Shown: piece by piece, positions 8,162 to 16,175 of the stretch | Position numbering within the stretch: the stretch's first letter is position 1 | Layout: each line of letters begins with the position of its first letter | From: Streptomyces fulvoviolaceus | GTDB taxonomy: Bacteria; Actinomycetota; Actinomycetes; Streptomycetales; Streptomycetaceae | DNA length: 64,000 nt | Assembly: GCF_000718165.1 (NCBI RefSeq) | Contig: NZ_JOEY01000020.1 | Location: forward strand, 62,001-126,000 | Direction: 5' to 3' | Translations under genes and position numbers: made by a program | Notes under the pieces: generated by a model | Seen by the model: the letters and a program-made list of their open reading frames with translations, nothing else | Database searches by the model: none | Told to the model about the DNA's origin: nothing

Positions 8162-10594
8162 ATGACGACTCGTTGGTCACGTCGCGGCTTCCTGACCGCA
8201 AGCACCGCTACTGCTGTCGCATTCGGAATCTCCACCCCATCGAGCCCCGCTGTCGCGGCCGCGGACGCGGACGAGTTCGCGACCCTGCGGGCGAAGTGGC
8301 GCACGCTCATCCTCGGCGAGGGCTTCAGCCCCACCGCCGAGCCGTTCAAGAGCCGGCTCGCCGAACTGGGCACCACGGCAAGCACGTTGTACTCCTCCAT
8401 GGCCCCGGCGTCCGGCTCCCTGTGGCCCGACCTGGTGTACGCGGATCCGGAGCCGGACACGGACCAGGAGTCGTACGGCTACTCGGGCAACCTCAACAGC
8501 AGTTACAACCGACTGGGCACGCTCGCGCAGGCCTACTGCCAGCAGGGCACGGGACTGACCGGCGACGCGGGGCTCGCGGACGCGATCCTCACCGGGCTCG
8601 ACCATCTCCACTCCGAGGTCTACAACGCGAGCCAGACCCGCTACGGCAACTGGTACAGCTGGCAGATCGGCGCCCCGCAGGCGCTGCTCGACGTCTGTGT
8701 GCTGATGTACGACCAGCTGTCGGCGACGCAGATCGCCAACCATCTCGCGGCGGTGGACCACTTCGTGCCCGACTCGGCGGTGGCCGGTTACTCCGGCACC
8801 AGCACCGGCGCCAACCGGGTGGACCTGTGCCGAGTGCTGGCGCTGCGCGGGGTCGTCGGCGCGAGCTCCGCGAAGATCGCGCTGGCCCGGGACGCCCTCT
8901 CCCCCGTCTTCCCCTACGTCACGAGCGGCGACGGGCTCTACACCGACGGGTCGTTCATCCAGCACACCAGCGTTCCCTACACGGGCTCGTACGGCTCGGT
9001 CATGCTCGGCGGGCTCGGGATGCTCTTCGCCCTGCTCGCCGGATCGAGCTGGGAGGTCACCGACGCGAACCGGCAGATCGTGTTCGACGCGGTGGAGAAC
9101 GCATGGGCGCCGTTCCTCTACAACGGGCTGATCATGGACGGTGTGGCGGGCCGGGCGATCAGCCGCGGCCTGTCCGCGACCGACACGAAGCAGATCCAGC
9201 AGGACGATCACCTGCGCGGTCATCCGATCCTCGCGGCGATCGTTCTGCTCGGGCAGGGCGCGAGCACGACGGAGAACGCGCGCTGGCGCGGCCTGGTGAA
9301 GGGCTGGCTGCAGCGCGACTACTACAGCCCGCCGATGAGCAACCCCTCGATCGGCCTGACCGGTCTCGTCCGCCTCAAGGGGGTTCTGGACGACACCTCG
9401 GTCACCGCGATCGCCGAGCCGACCGGCCACCGGCTGTTCACCGGCATGGCCCGGGCCGCCCACCGCAGACCCGGCTGGGCCGCGTCGATCAGCATGGCCG
9501 ACCGGCGGATCACGTACTACGAGACGGGCAACGGCGAGAACCTGCGCGGCTGGCACACCGGTTCCGGGATGCTCTACTGGTGGGGCGACACCTTCGCCAA
9601 CGGCCAGTACAGCGACGCCTTCTGGCCCACCGTCGACCCCTACCGGCTCCCCGGCACCACCGCCTCGCGCCTGGCGCTCGCGGACGCGGCCGGCGGCGAC
9701 TGGGGCGCCTCACTGCCCGACGTGAACTGGGTGGGTGGCGCCACCGACGGACAGGGGGCCGCGATCGGCCAGTACCTCAAGGGTCTGCAGTCCACCCTGA
9801 TGGCGAAGAAGTCGTGGTTCTGCCTCGACGACACGATCGTCTGCCTCGGCGCAGGCATCAAGTGCACCGACGGCACAGTCGTGGAGTCGACGATCGAGAA
9901 CCGCAACCTCGGCCCCACCGGCAGCCACTCCTTCACTGTCGACGGCACGACCAAGTCGGCCACCTACCCCTGGTCCGAGACGCTCACCGGCGCCACCTGG
10001 GCCCACATCGGCGGCATGGGCGGCTACGTCTTTCCCGGCGGCGCCACCGTCAAGGCACTGCGCGAGGCGCGGGACGGCAAGTGGAGCGACATCAACAAGG
10101 GCGGCTCCACGACGGTCCTCAACCGCAAGTACCTCACGATGTACGTCGACCACGGCACGAACCCGACGAACGGCACCTACGCCTACCTCCTCATGCCGGG
10201 CGCCACGGCCGCCCAGACCCAGGCGCGGGCCGCCGCCACGAGCTGGCTGACCGTCCTCGCCAACACCGACAACCAGCAGGGCGTTTCCGTGCCCTCACTG
10301 GGTTTCACCGGGGTCAACTTCTGGTTCGGCGGCACCGTCGGGGACCTCGTCGCGAGCGATCCGTGCTGCGTGATGATCAGCGAGAAGAGCGACGGCACCG
10401 CGGTGATCTGTGTCAGTGATCCGATGCGGATGCGGACGGGCCTGACGCTCACCTGGAACCGGGCGGTGTCCGCGGTGACGTCCAAGCCGTCCACCGTGAC
10501 CTCGGCGACGACCGGCTCCTCACTTCAGCTCACCTTCGGCGACCTGACCACGACGGTCGGCGTCACACAGAAGATCACCGTCAAGCTGGGGTGA
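8162..10594 (+). CDS. Secreted polysaccharide lyase family 8 (hyaluronate/chondroitin/xanthan lyase type)
   Basis: About 810 residues. The N-terminus has a twin-arginine signal (SRRGFLTAS, then a hydrophobic stretch and an AVAAA cleavage region), so it is exported folded. The alpha/alpha-toroid PL8 catalytic domain comes first and a beta-sandwich domain follows. Catalytic residues fit the family spacing exactly: Asn218 in TGANR, His268 in DGSFIQH and Tyr277 in YTGSYG, 50 and 9 residues apart as in streptococcal hyaluronate lyases. PL8 enzymes cleave uronate- or glucuronate-containing glycans by beta-elimination; the exact glycan is not decided here. ATG 8162 is preferred over TTG 8132 because it places the Tat motif correctly. 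It faces the ABC importer operon, ending 3 bases from the convergent ATP-grasp gene. Confidence 0.92.
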   Translation: MTTRWSRRGFLTASTATAVAFGISTPSSPAVAAADADEFATLRAKWRTLILGEGFSPTAEPFKSRLAELGTTASTLYSSMAPASGSLWPDLVYADPEPDTDQESYGYSGNLNSSYNRLGTLAQAYCQQGTGLTGDAGLADAILTGLDHLHSEVYNASQTRYGNWYSWQIGAPQALLDVCVLMYDQLSATQIANHLAAVDHFVPDSAVAGYSGTSTGANRVDLCRVLALRGVVGASSAKIALARDALSPVFPYVTSGDGLYTDGSFIQHTSVPYTGSYGSVMLGGLGMLFALLAGSSWEVTDANRQIVFDAVENAWAPFLYNGLIMDGVAGRAISRGLSATDTKQIQQDDHLRGHPILAAIVLLGQGASTTENARWRGLVKGWLQRDYYSPPMSNPSIGLTGLVRLKGVLDDTSVTAIAEPTGHRLFTGMARAAHRRPGWAASISMADRRITYYETGNGENLRGWHTGSGMLYWWGDTFANGQYSDAFWPTVDPYRLPGTTASRLALADAAGGDWGASLPDVNWVGGATDGQGAAIGQYLKGLQSTLMAKKSWFCLDDTIVCLGAGIKCTDGTVVESTIENRNLGPTGSHSFTVDGTTKSATYPWSETLTGATWAHIGGMGGYVFPGGATVKALREARDGKWSDINKGGSTTVLNRKYLTMYVDHGTNPTNGTYAYLLMPGATAAQTQARAAATSWLTVLANTDNQQGVSVPSLGFTGVNFWFGGTVGDLVASDPCCVMISEKSDGTAVICVSDPMRMRTGLTLTWNRAVSAVTSKPSTVTSATTGSSLQLTFGDLTTTVGVTQKITVKLG

Positions 10595-10597
10595 CCT

Positions 10598-11425
10598 TCA
10601 GGCCGGGGTGCCGAGGAAACGGTGCAGGGACGCCTTCATCGCGGTCACGAAGGCGTCCCTGCCCTTGTCGCTCAGGGCGTCCAGGGACAGGTAGGGGTTG
10701 AGATCCTCCAGCTCGACCAGCAGGAGTTCGCCGCCCGGGGCCCGGCAGGCGTCTACCCGCTGGATGCCGTGGTCGATGCCGTTCCAGTCGATGAAACGCC
10801 GGGCGAACTCGAGGTCGTCCGAGGTGGGTTCGTACGGCTCCAGCTGCCAGCGGCGGTCGGTGTGCGGCGCGTAGAGGGCGTACTGGAAGTCGTGGTCGAC
10901 GAAGAAGAAGGACACCTCGTAGGCGAAGTCGATGCGCGGCTGGACGAGGACGTCTCCGTCGACCAGGTCGCGCACGCGCTCGGCGGGCACGATCCGCAGG
11001 CCTATGGAGTCGGCGCCGAGCTTGGGCTTGACGACGTAGGCGTCCGTCTCCGGCAGGCGGCGCACGTCCTCCGGTCGGTCGACCGTGGGGATGACCGGGT
11101 ATCCCGCGGCCGTGAGGTCCAGCAGGTACTGCTTGCCGGCCATGTCGGCCTTGCCGGAGAGCTGGTTGTAGACGCGCACCCCGCTCCGCATCGCACGCTC
11201 GCGGAAGTCGTCGTACGCCTCCTGATAGGCGAGGACGGGCCCGCTGTTGCGGACGACAACGCCGTCGAAGCCCTCCATCAGCCCGGCCGCGTCCCGCGGA
11301 TGGCACAGGGCGAGGCCGAAGTCCTCCCGCAGTCGCGAGGTGAGGAAGATGTCCTCGTCGCAGTAGCGGCGCCCGCGGGCCTGGTAGGCCAGGTCGGTGA
11401 CGTACAGGATGCGGGGGCGGGGCAT
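10598..11425 (-). CDS. ATP-grasp-fold protein, substrate unknown
   Basis: About 275 residues with an ATP-grasp layout related to RimK/glutathione-synthetase enzymes. An N-terminal Rossmann-like part (RPRILYVTDLAY) comes first. The nucleotide-binding strands are YVVKPKLGADSIG and VLVQPRIDFAYEVSF, and the metal-binding C-terminal part is LLVELEDLNPYLSLD. Members usually join a carboxylate to an amine or thiol. ATG 11425 has GAGGAG upstream; the longer frame to 11485 is rejected. It is the last gene of the leftward set containing an ABC importer, a dehydrogenase and a phosphodiesterase-HAD fusion. Why a ligase would accompany polysaccharide uptake is unclear. Confidence 0.7.
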   Translation of the reverse strand: MPRPRILYVTDLAYQARGRRYCDEDIFLTSRLREDFGLALCHPRDAAGLMEGFDGVVVRNSGPVLAYQEAYDDFRERAMRSGVRVYNQLSGKADMAGKQYLLDLTAAGYPVIPTVDRPEDVRRLPETDAYVVKPKLGADSIGLRIVPAERVRDLVDGDVLVQPRIDFAYEVSFFFVDHDFQYALYAPHTDRRWQLEPYEPTSDDLEFARRFIDWNGIDHGIQRVDACRAPGGELLLVELEDLNPYLSLDALSDKGRDAFVTAMKASLHRFLGTPA

Positions 11426-11501
11426 ACGGGGCTCCTCGGTGGACAGGGAGTGGTGATCGTATGCGGCAGAACATCCACCGAACAAATGCCTTACTGCCGG
11501 T

Positions 11502-12971
11502 TCACAGTCCTGCCGTCCACAGCTCCTGCCTGCCGATTCCCTTGAGGTCGCGGCGCACTGTCCGTCGTGGTCCGGGCTGGATCGGGACGTACGACGGCAC
11601 GGCGAGCACTCTGCAGCCCGCCGCCTCCGCGGCCGCGACGCCCGTGGGCGAGTCCTCCACGGCGAGACAGGCCGCGGGGTCCATGCCGAGGGTGCGGGCG
11701 GCGGCCAGGTACGGGTCGGCGGACGGTTTCGTACGGGGTGTCTCGCCCTCGGCGACCGTCGTACGGAACCGGTCGGCGCCCAGCGAGGTGAGGACGGCGT
11801 CGACGACGGGCCGTGAGGAGGCCGAGACCAGGGCCGTCGGGATGCCCGATTCCCGGAGCAGGTCCAGGAGTTCGAGGGCGCCCGGCATCGGGGTCGCCTC
11901 CTGCTGGACGGCCTTCAGGAAGCGGGCTTCCAGTTCGGCGGCCAGTTCCTGTACGTCTCCGCCGGTGAACCGGTGCACATGTGCGGCGGCCTCGGCGGCC
12001 GAGCGGCCCAGCAGCTGGAACAGGTCGTCCACCTCGATCCGCGGCGCGACCTCGCGCACCGTGCGCAGCCACAGCGACTCGGTGTCGACGAGCGTGCCGT
12101 CCATGTCGAGGAGGACGGCGTGGGGTGGCGCGGCGAAGGGGCGGCCGTCCAGCGTCCAGTGCCGGTCGGGGTGGCGGCCGAGGGAGGCGAACACCTGCGC
12201 GGCGACGTCGGCATGGCGTACGGCCCGTGGTGCCGAGCCCATGCCCGGGCCCGACGCGGCCAGCCAGGCCGTGCGCTCTTCTTGCGTACGGCCGCCGTGT
12301 CCGCCCGCGTCGACATGGCCATGGTCGGTGACGACCAGCACGGTCCATCGCTCGTCGCGGTACGAGGGCCGGGAGCGCACCGCGGCCAGCAGACGGCCGA
12401 GCCGGGCGTCGGCCTGGCGGATCGCGGTTTCGTAGGCCTCGCCGCAGCCCAGGATGTGCGCGGTCTCGTCGGGGGCGCCGAGGTAGACGAACGACACGGC
12501 GAGGTCGTCGGTGTCGTTGGCGAGCACGCGTGCGGCGGCTTCGGTGATCTGCTCGTCGCAGTAGTCCCAGGCCTCGGGAGTGTCCGCCGTCGGAGAGACG
12601 TACACGCTTCTGGACGGGGCGCGGAACAGGGGACCGCCGTCCCGTGCCTGCATGAGGGGCTGCCAGCCGGCGGCGACGAACGTGCGGCGGCCGTCCTGGA
12701 CCGCGAGGCGGGTCGCGAAGTCGGGGAAGACGTCGAGTCGGTGACCGGTGAGGTCGTTGCTCCACACCCCGTGCTTGGCAGGGCCGACACCGGTGACGAC
12801 GGTCGCCCAGCAGGGTCCCGACATGGTGGGCGTCTCCGCGTCCACCTCCACGGGGGTGAGGAAGCCGTTGGCGGCGACCGCGTCGAGGTGTGGGGTGGGC
12901 AGGCGGCGCAGTACGTCGAGGCGCACGCCGTCGATGCCGACGACCAGGACACGGTCGGCGGGGCGGGTCAT
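11502..12971 (-). CDS. Fusion of alkaline-phosphatase-superfamily phosphodiesterase and HAD hydrolase
   Basis: Protein of 489 residues. Residues about 1-265 are a type I phosphodiesterase/nucleotide-pyrophosphatase domain: LVVGIDGVRLD metal site, TPTMSGPCWATVVTG with the nucleophilic Thr/Ser region, and VVTDHGHVDAGGHG. Residues about 285-480 are a beta-PGM-type HAD phosphatase: LLDMDGTLVD nucleophile loop, ALVSAS, TKPSADPYL and VEDSPTGV. The two together could cleave a phosphodiester or phosphonate-like substrate and then remove phosphate from a sugar. AGAGGA precedes the ATG. Upstream in the same direction is the D-2-hydroxyacid dehydrogenase, 64 bases away. No frame break between the domains is visible, so this is a genuine fusion. 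The substrate is unknown. Confidence 0.82.
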   Translation of the reverse strand: MTRPADRVLVVGIDGVRLDVLRRLPTPHLDAVAANGFLTPVEVDAETPTMSGPCWATVVTGVGPAKHGVWSNDLTGHRLDVFPDFATRLAVQDGRRTFVAAGWQPLMQARDGGPLFRAPSRSVYVSPTADTPEAWDYCDEQITEAAARVLANDTDDLAVSFVYLGAPDETAHILGCGEAYETAIRQADARLGRLLAAVRSRPSYRDERWTVLVVTDHGHVDAGGHGGRTQEERTAWLAASGPGMGSAPRAVRHADVAAQVFASLGRHPDRHWTLDGRPFAAPPHAVLLDMDGTLVDTESLWLRTVREVAPRIEVDDLFQLLGRSAAEAAAHVHRFTGGDVQELAAELEARFLKAVQQEATPMPGALELLDLLRESGIPTALVSASSRPVVDAVLTSLGADRFRTTVAEGETPRTKPSADPYLAAARTLGMDPAACLAVEDSPTGVAAAEAAGCRVLAVPSYVPIQPGPRRTVRRDLKGIGRQELWTAGL

Positions 12972-13035
12972 GGGAGTCCTCTCATACGACTCGTACGGCG
13001 GCCGATCACATTGATCGTTGTGCGTGCGCGGTCGC

Positions 13036-14091
13036 TCATGCCGATCGGGTCAGCTCGTCCGGCGCGACCTCGTACGCGAACGGCAGGCCTTGCGCGTACC
13101 GGGACACCTCGTCGACGGCCCAGTGGGTCATGCGGCCCAGTTCGTTGCCGAGGGAGCCGGCGATGTGCGGGGTGAGCAGCACGTTCGGCAGGCGGTACAG
13201 CGGGGAGTCGGCGGGCGGCACGTCCGGCTCGGTGACGTCGAGGACCGCGTGGATCCGGCCGGAGGTCAGGTGCGCGGTGAGCGCGTCGGTGTCGACGAGA
13301 GAGCCGCGTGCGGTGTTGACGAGGGTGGCGCCGTCCTTCAGGAGCGCGATGCGGCGGGCGTCGAACATGTGCCGTGTCTCGGGCAGTTGGGGCGCGTGGA
13401 CGGACACCACGTCGCTGCGTCGGACGAGTTCGTCGAGGCCCACCTGTTCGACGCCGAGGTCGCGGGCCTCGTTGGTGTCGAGGTAGGGGTCGTAGAGGAG
13501 GACGTCGAGGTCGAGCGGGCGCAGCAGGTCGATCACCCGGCGTCCGATGCGGGAGGCTCCGACGATGCCGACGGTGCGGTGGTAGTTGCCGTGGCCGCGG
13601 TAGTACGGGAGAACGGCGGGCGGTGTGCGGTTCTCGGCGTAGGCGCGGGCGACGTCGAGGACGCGCTTGTTCGCGAACAGGATGGCGGCGAGGGTGAATT
13701 CGGCGACCGGGAGGGCGTTGGCGGCCGCCGCTGAGGAGACGGTGATGCCTCGCTGCCAGACGGCTTCCGTGACGTGGTGCTTGACGGAGCCGGCCGCGTG
13801 GACGACTGCCCGCAGCCGGGGCAGGCGGCGCAGTGCGTCCTCGGTCAGCAGGGGTGCGCCCCAGTGGGTGAAGAGGACCTCGGCGCGGGCGAGTTGACGG
13901 GGGTCGGCGGTGGTGAGGTCGGTGACCGTGGTCGTGGTGTCGACGCGGGCCACGGAGGGGAGCCGGTCCAGGGCGCCTTCGGTACGGAGCTGGTGATGGA
14001 TCTCGGTGTCCATGGCCAGGACGGTGTGCGGGCGGGGTGGGGCGGGCAGGGGGTGCGGGCCGTTCAGGAGGGTGCCTTCCGGTGCGGGCAT
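13036..14091 (-). CDS. D-isomer-specific 2-hydroxyacid dehydrogenase
   Basis: About 351 residues. The split substrate-binding domain surrounds a Rossmann NAD(P)-binding domain whose dinucleotide loop is GIVGASRIGRRV. Catalytic Arg is in NTARGSLVD, Glu in DVTEPDVPP and His in LTPHIAGS, the standard triad of this family (phosphoglycerate and glyoxylate reductase relatives). ATG 14091 lies 2 bases after the stop of the upstream permease gene, so translation is coupled; longer frames are shadows. In context it probably oxidises or reduces a hydroxyacid derived from the imported carbohydrate. Substrate not determinable. Confidence 0.87.
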   Translation of the reverse strand: MPAPEGTLLNGPHPLPAPPRPHTVLAMDTEIHHQLRTEGALDRLPSVARVDTTTTVTDLTTADPRQLARAEVLFTHWGAPLLTEDALRRLPRLRAVVHAAGSVKHHVTEAVWQRGITVSSAAAANALPVAEFTLAAILFANKRVLDVARAYAENRTPPAVLPYYRGHGNYHRTVGIVGASRIGRRVIDLLRPLDLDVLLYDPYLDTNEARDLGVEQVGLDELVRRSDVVSVHAPQLPETRHMFDARRIALLKDGATLVNTARGSLVDTDALTAHLTSGRIHAVLDVTEPDVPPADSPLYRLPNVLLTPHIAGSLGNELGRMTHWAVDEVSRYAQGLPFAYEVAPDELTRSA

Positions 14092-14093
14092 CG

Positions 14094-15017
14094 TCACTTC
14101 ACCGCGCCGGCGGTGAGACCGGAGCGCCAGAAGCGCTGCAGGCAGACGAACGCGACGATCAGCGGGACGACGGCGACGAGGGAGCCGGTGATGACGAGCG
14201 AGTAGTACTCGGGCTGTTGCCCGGTCACGCTGTTCCACATGAACAGGCCCAGGTTGACCGGGTAGAGCTCCTCGTCGTTGAGCATGACGAGGGCGCCGAA
14301 GAAGTTGTTCCAGCTGGCCGTGAACGAGAACAGGAAGATCGTCATGAAGCCCGGGGCCAGCATGGGCAGGGAGATACGGGCGAAGGTGCCCAGTTCACCC
14401 GCACCGTCGACACGGGCCGCCTCCAGGACCTCGTTCGGCACGTATCCCTCGGAGAAGACGCGGGCGAGGTAGACGCCGAAGGGGTTGACCAGGGCGGGCA
14501 GGAGCAGCGCCCAGTAGGTGTTGACGACTCCGGCCTTGGTGGCGAGCAGGTACATCGGCAGCTGGATGACGGTGGTCGGGACCAGGACGCCGCCGAGGAC
14601 CAGGCCGAACAGCTTCTCCTTGCCCCGGAAGTCGTACTTGTCGAAGGCGTAGCCGGTGGCCACGCACAGGAAGGTGGAGGCGGCGGAGCCGACGACGGAG
14701 TAGAGGACGCTGTTGCCGAACCAGCGCAGGTAGATGCCGTCGTTGAAGGTGAAGACGTGCTGGATGTTGGCCAGGAGGTTGAAGTCGCCGAACGCGAATC
14801 CGGAGGTGGCGAACAGGTCGCGGTGGTTCTTGGTGGCGGCGAACAGCAGCCAGCTGACGGGCATGAGTGTGTAGAGCGCGGCGACGATGAGGAAGCCGTT
14901 GACGACGCCCTTGGAGAGCAGGGCGTTCGGGGAGGTGCGGCGGGCGGTCGCCGCGGGCCTGCGGGGCGCGGCCGAGGGCCGGGCGGAGGGGGCGGTGTCG
15001 TGGGTGAGCGTGCTCAT
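14094..15017 (-). CDS. Carbohydrate ABC transporter permease (MalG/UgpE type)
   Basis: 307 residues with a polar N-terminus of about 40 residues and six predicted membrane helices. The EAA loop that docks the ATPase is EVLEAARVDGAGELGTFARISLP. This is the second permease of a CUT1-type importer. ATG 15017 overlaps the TGA of the upstream permease by four bases (ATGA), and AAGGCGG precedes it. No ATPase gene is present here, as is usual for Streptomyces CUT1 systems that share MsiK. Confidence 0.92.
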   Translation of the reverse strand: MSTLTHDTAPSARPSAAPRRPAATARRTSPNALLSKGVVNGFLIVAALYTLMPVSWLLFAATKNHRDLFATSGFAFGDFNLLANIQHVFTFNDGIYLRWFGNSVLYSVVGSAASTFLCVATGYAFDKYDFRGKEKLFGLVLGGVLVPTTVIQLPMYLLATKAGVVNTYWALLLPALVNPFGVYLARVFSEGYVPNEVLEAARVDGAGELGTFARISLPMLAPGFMTIFLFSFTASWNNFFGALVMLNDEELYPVNLGLFMWNSVTGQQPEYYSLVITGSLVAVVPLIVAFVCLQRFWRSGLTAGAVK

Positions 15018-15982
15018 TGCGCCGCCTTCCATCGGTTGCCGAGCCGGGTGACGAGGTAGGAGAGGACGACGCCGAGCAGGGCGAGCATCAGGGAGGCCGC
15101 GGCCGCCGTCCCGTAGTCGTGCTGTACGAAGCCCGCCTTCCAGATGAACAAGGTGGGTGACCACTCGGTGTCGATGGAGGGTGCGCCGCGCTGGTTGAGG
15201 AGTTTCGGCTCGGTGAAGATCTGGATCGCACCGACGCAGGTGAACAGAACGGTCATGACGACCGCTGAAGCGATCATCGGCACCTTGATCTGCAGGGCGG
15301 TGCGGAACGCTCCGGCTCCGTCCACTGTGGCCGCTTCGATCACTTCGCGCGGAACGGCCTGCAGGGCGGCGTAGAAGATGACCATGTTGTAGCCCATCCA
15401 CTGCCAGGCGCACAGGTTGACCATCGAGAGCAGTACGTGATCGTTGCTGTAGAAGTCCCAGGAGCCACCGAACGAACCGATCAGGTCGAGCACGGGGCTC
15501 AGGCCCGGGGTGTAGAGGTAGATCCAGATGATCGAAGCGATCAGTCCGGGGATCGCGTGCGGCAGGAACAGGGCGAGCTGGAAGAACCGCTTGGCACGGG
15601 CGAGCGCGGAGTCGACCAGCAGCGCCAGGGCGAGCGAGCCGCCGATCATCACCGGGATGTACACGGCGCAGTAGAGCGCGATGTGCACGAAGGAGTCCCG
15701 GAATCCGGCGTCCGACAGGGCCTTGGTGTAGTTCGCGAGGCCGGCGAACGCCCGCTCGGTGCCGCCGAACCCGAGGCCGGAGGAGCGCTCCTCGAACAGG
15801 CTCATCCACACCGCGTAGCCGATGGGCGCCACCATGACCACGGCGAACAGGACGAAGAACGGGACGATGAAGAGCGCGGCGGTACGGCGCTGGCCGCGCC
15901 GCAGACGCGAGGTGCCCGGCGGGCCGGCCGCGGGTGCGTGTACTGCCTTGTGCCCCACTGCTGGGGCGGATGGTGCTGCCAC
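15014..15982 (-). CDS. Carbohydrate ABC transporter permease (MalF/UgpA type)
   Basis: 322 residues with a cytosolic N-terminus of about 30 residues followed by six membrane segments. The EAA motif is EVIEAATVDGAGAFRTALQIKVP. The start is GTG 15982 with AAGGAG upstream. It is the first permease of the importer and is coupled by a 4-base overlap to the second. It is separated from the binding-protein gene by 193 bases holding a tandem repeat and a stem-loop, which would favour more binding protein than permease. Confidence 0.92.
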   Translation of the reverse strand: MAAPSAPAVGHKAVHAPAAGPPGTSRLRRGQRRTAALFIVPFFVLFAVVMVAPIGYAVWMSLFEERSSGLGFGGTERAFAGLANYTKALSDAGFRDSFVHIALYCAVYIPVMIGGSLALALLVDSALARAKRFFQLALFLPHAIPGLIASIIWIYLYTPGLSPVLDLIGSFGGSWDFYSNDHVLLSMVNLCAWQWMGYNMVIFYAALQAVPREVIEAATVDGAGAFRTALQIKVPMIASAVVMTVLFTCVGAIQIFTEPKLLNQRGAPSIDTEWSPTLFIWKAGFVQHDYGTAAAASLMLALLGVVLSYLVTRLGNRWKAAQ

Positions 15983-16028
15983 GGTGACTCCTTGGCGGGG
16001 TGGACGCGTGGGGACGGCCGGTTCGGGC

Positions 16029-16077
16029 CGGGCGACGGGCGACGGGCGACGGGCGACGGGCGACGGGCGACGGGCGG
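16029..16077. repeat. Tandem 7-bp repeat (CGGGCGA) x6 plus one degenerate unit
   Basis: Six exact copies of CGGGCGA occupy 16029-16070 and a seventh, CGGGCGG, follows. The array is in the non-coding gap between the binding-protein stop and the permease start of the ABC operon. A 7-bp unit in a non-coding place can change copy number by slippage without breaking a gene; an effect on spacing or RNA folding is an inference. Confidence 0.9.
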
Positions 16078-16100
16078 AGCGTGCGGCCGGGCCGCGGTGG

Positions 16101-16131
16101 GCCCGTGCCCGTGTCGGCGTCGGGCACGGGC
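16101..16131. terminator. Intra-operon stem-loop after the binding-protein gene
   Basis: GCCCGTGCCCG (16101-16111) pairs perfectly with CGGGCACGGGC (16121-16131) around a 9-base loop. On the operon strand it comes 45 bases after the binding-protein stop and before the permeases. This is the classic position of a partial terminator or 3'-end stabiliser that raises the binding protein above the permeases. Confidence 0.7.
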
Positions 16132-16175
16132 GCCGGCGGGATGTGCCGGTACGGCGGCCCGGTCGCGGTTCGTGC

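Noticed and set aside
16029..16077. CRISPR array
   Set aside because: The repeats are 7 bp with no spacers and no cas genes are present.
15018..16127. 5' extension of the second permease into one 677-residue ORF
   Set aside because: The extension is an out-of-frame reading of the first permease; the ATGA overlap at 15014-15017 marks the true start.
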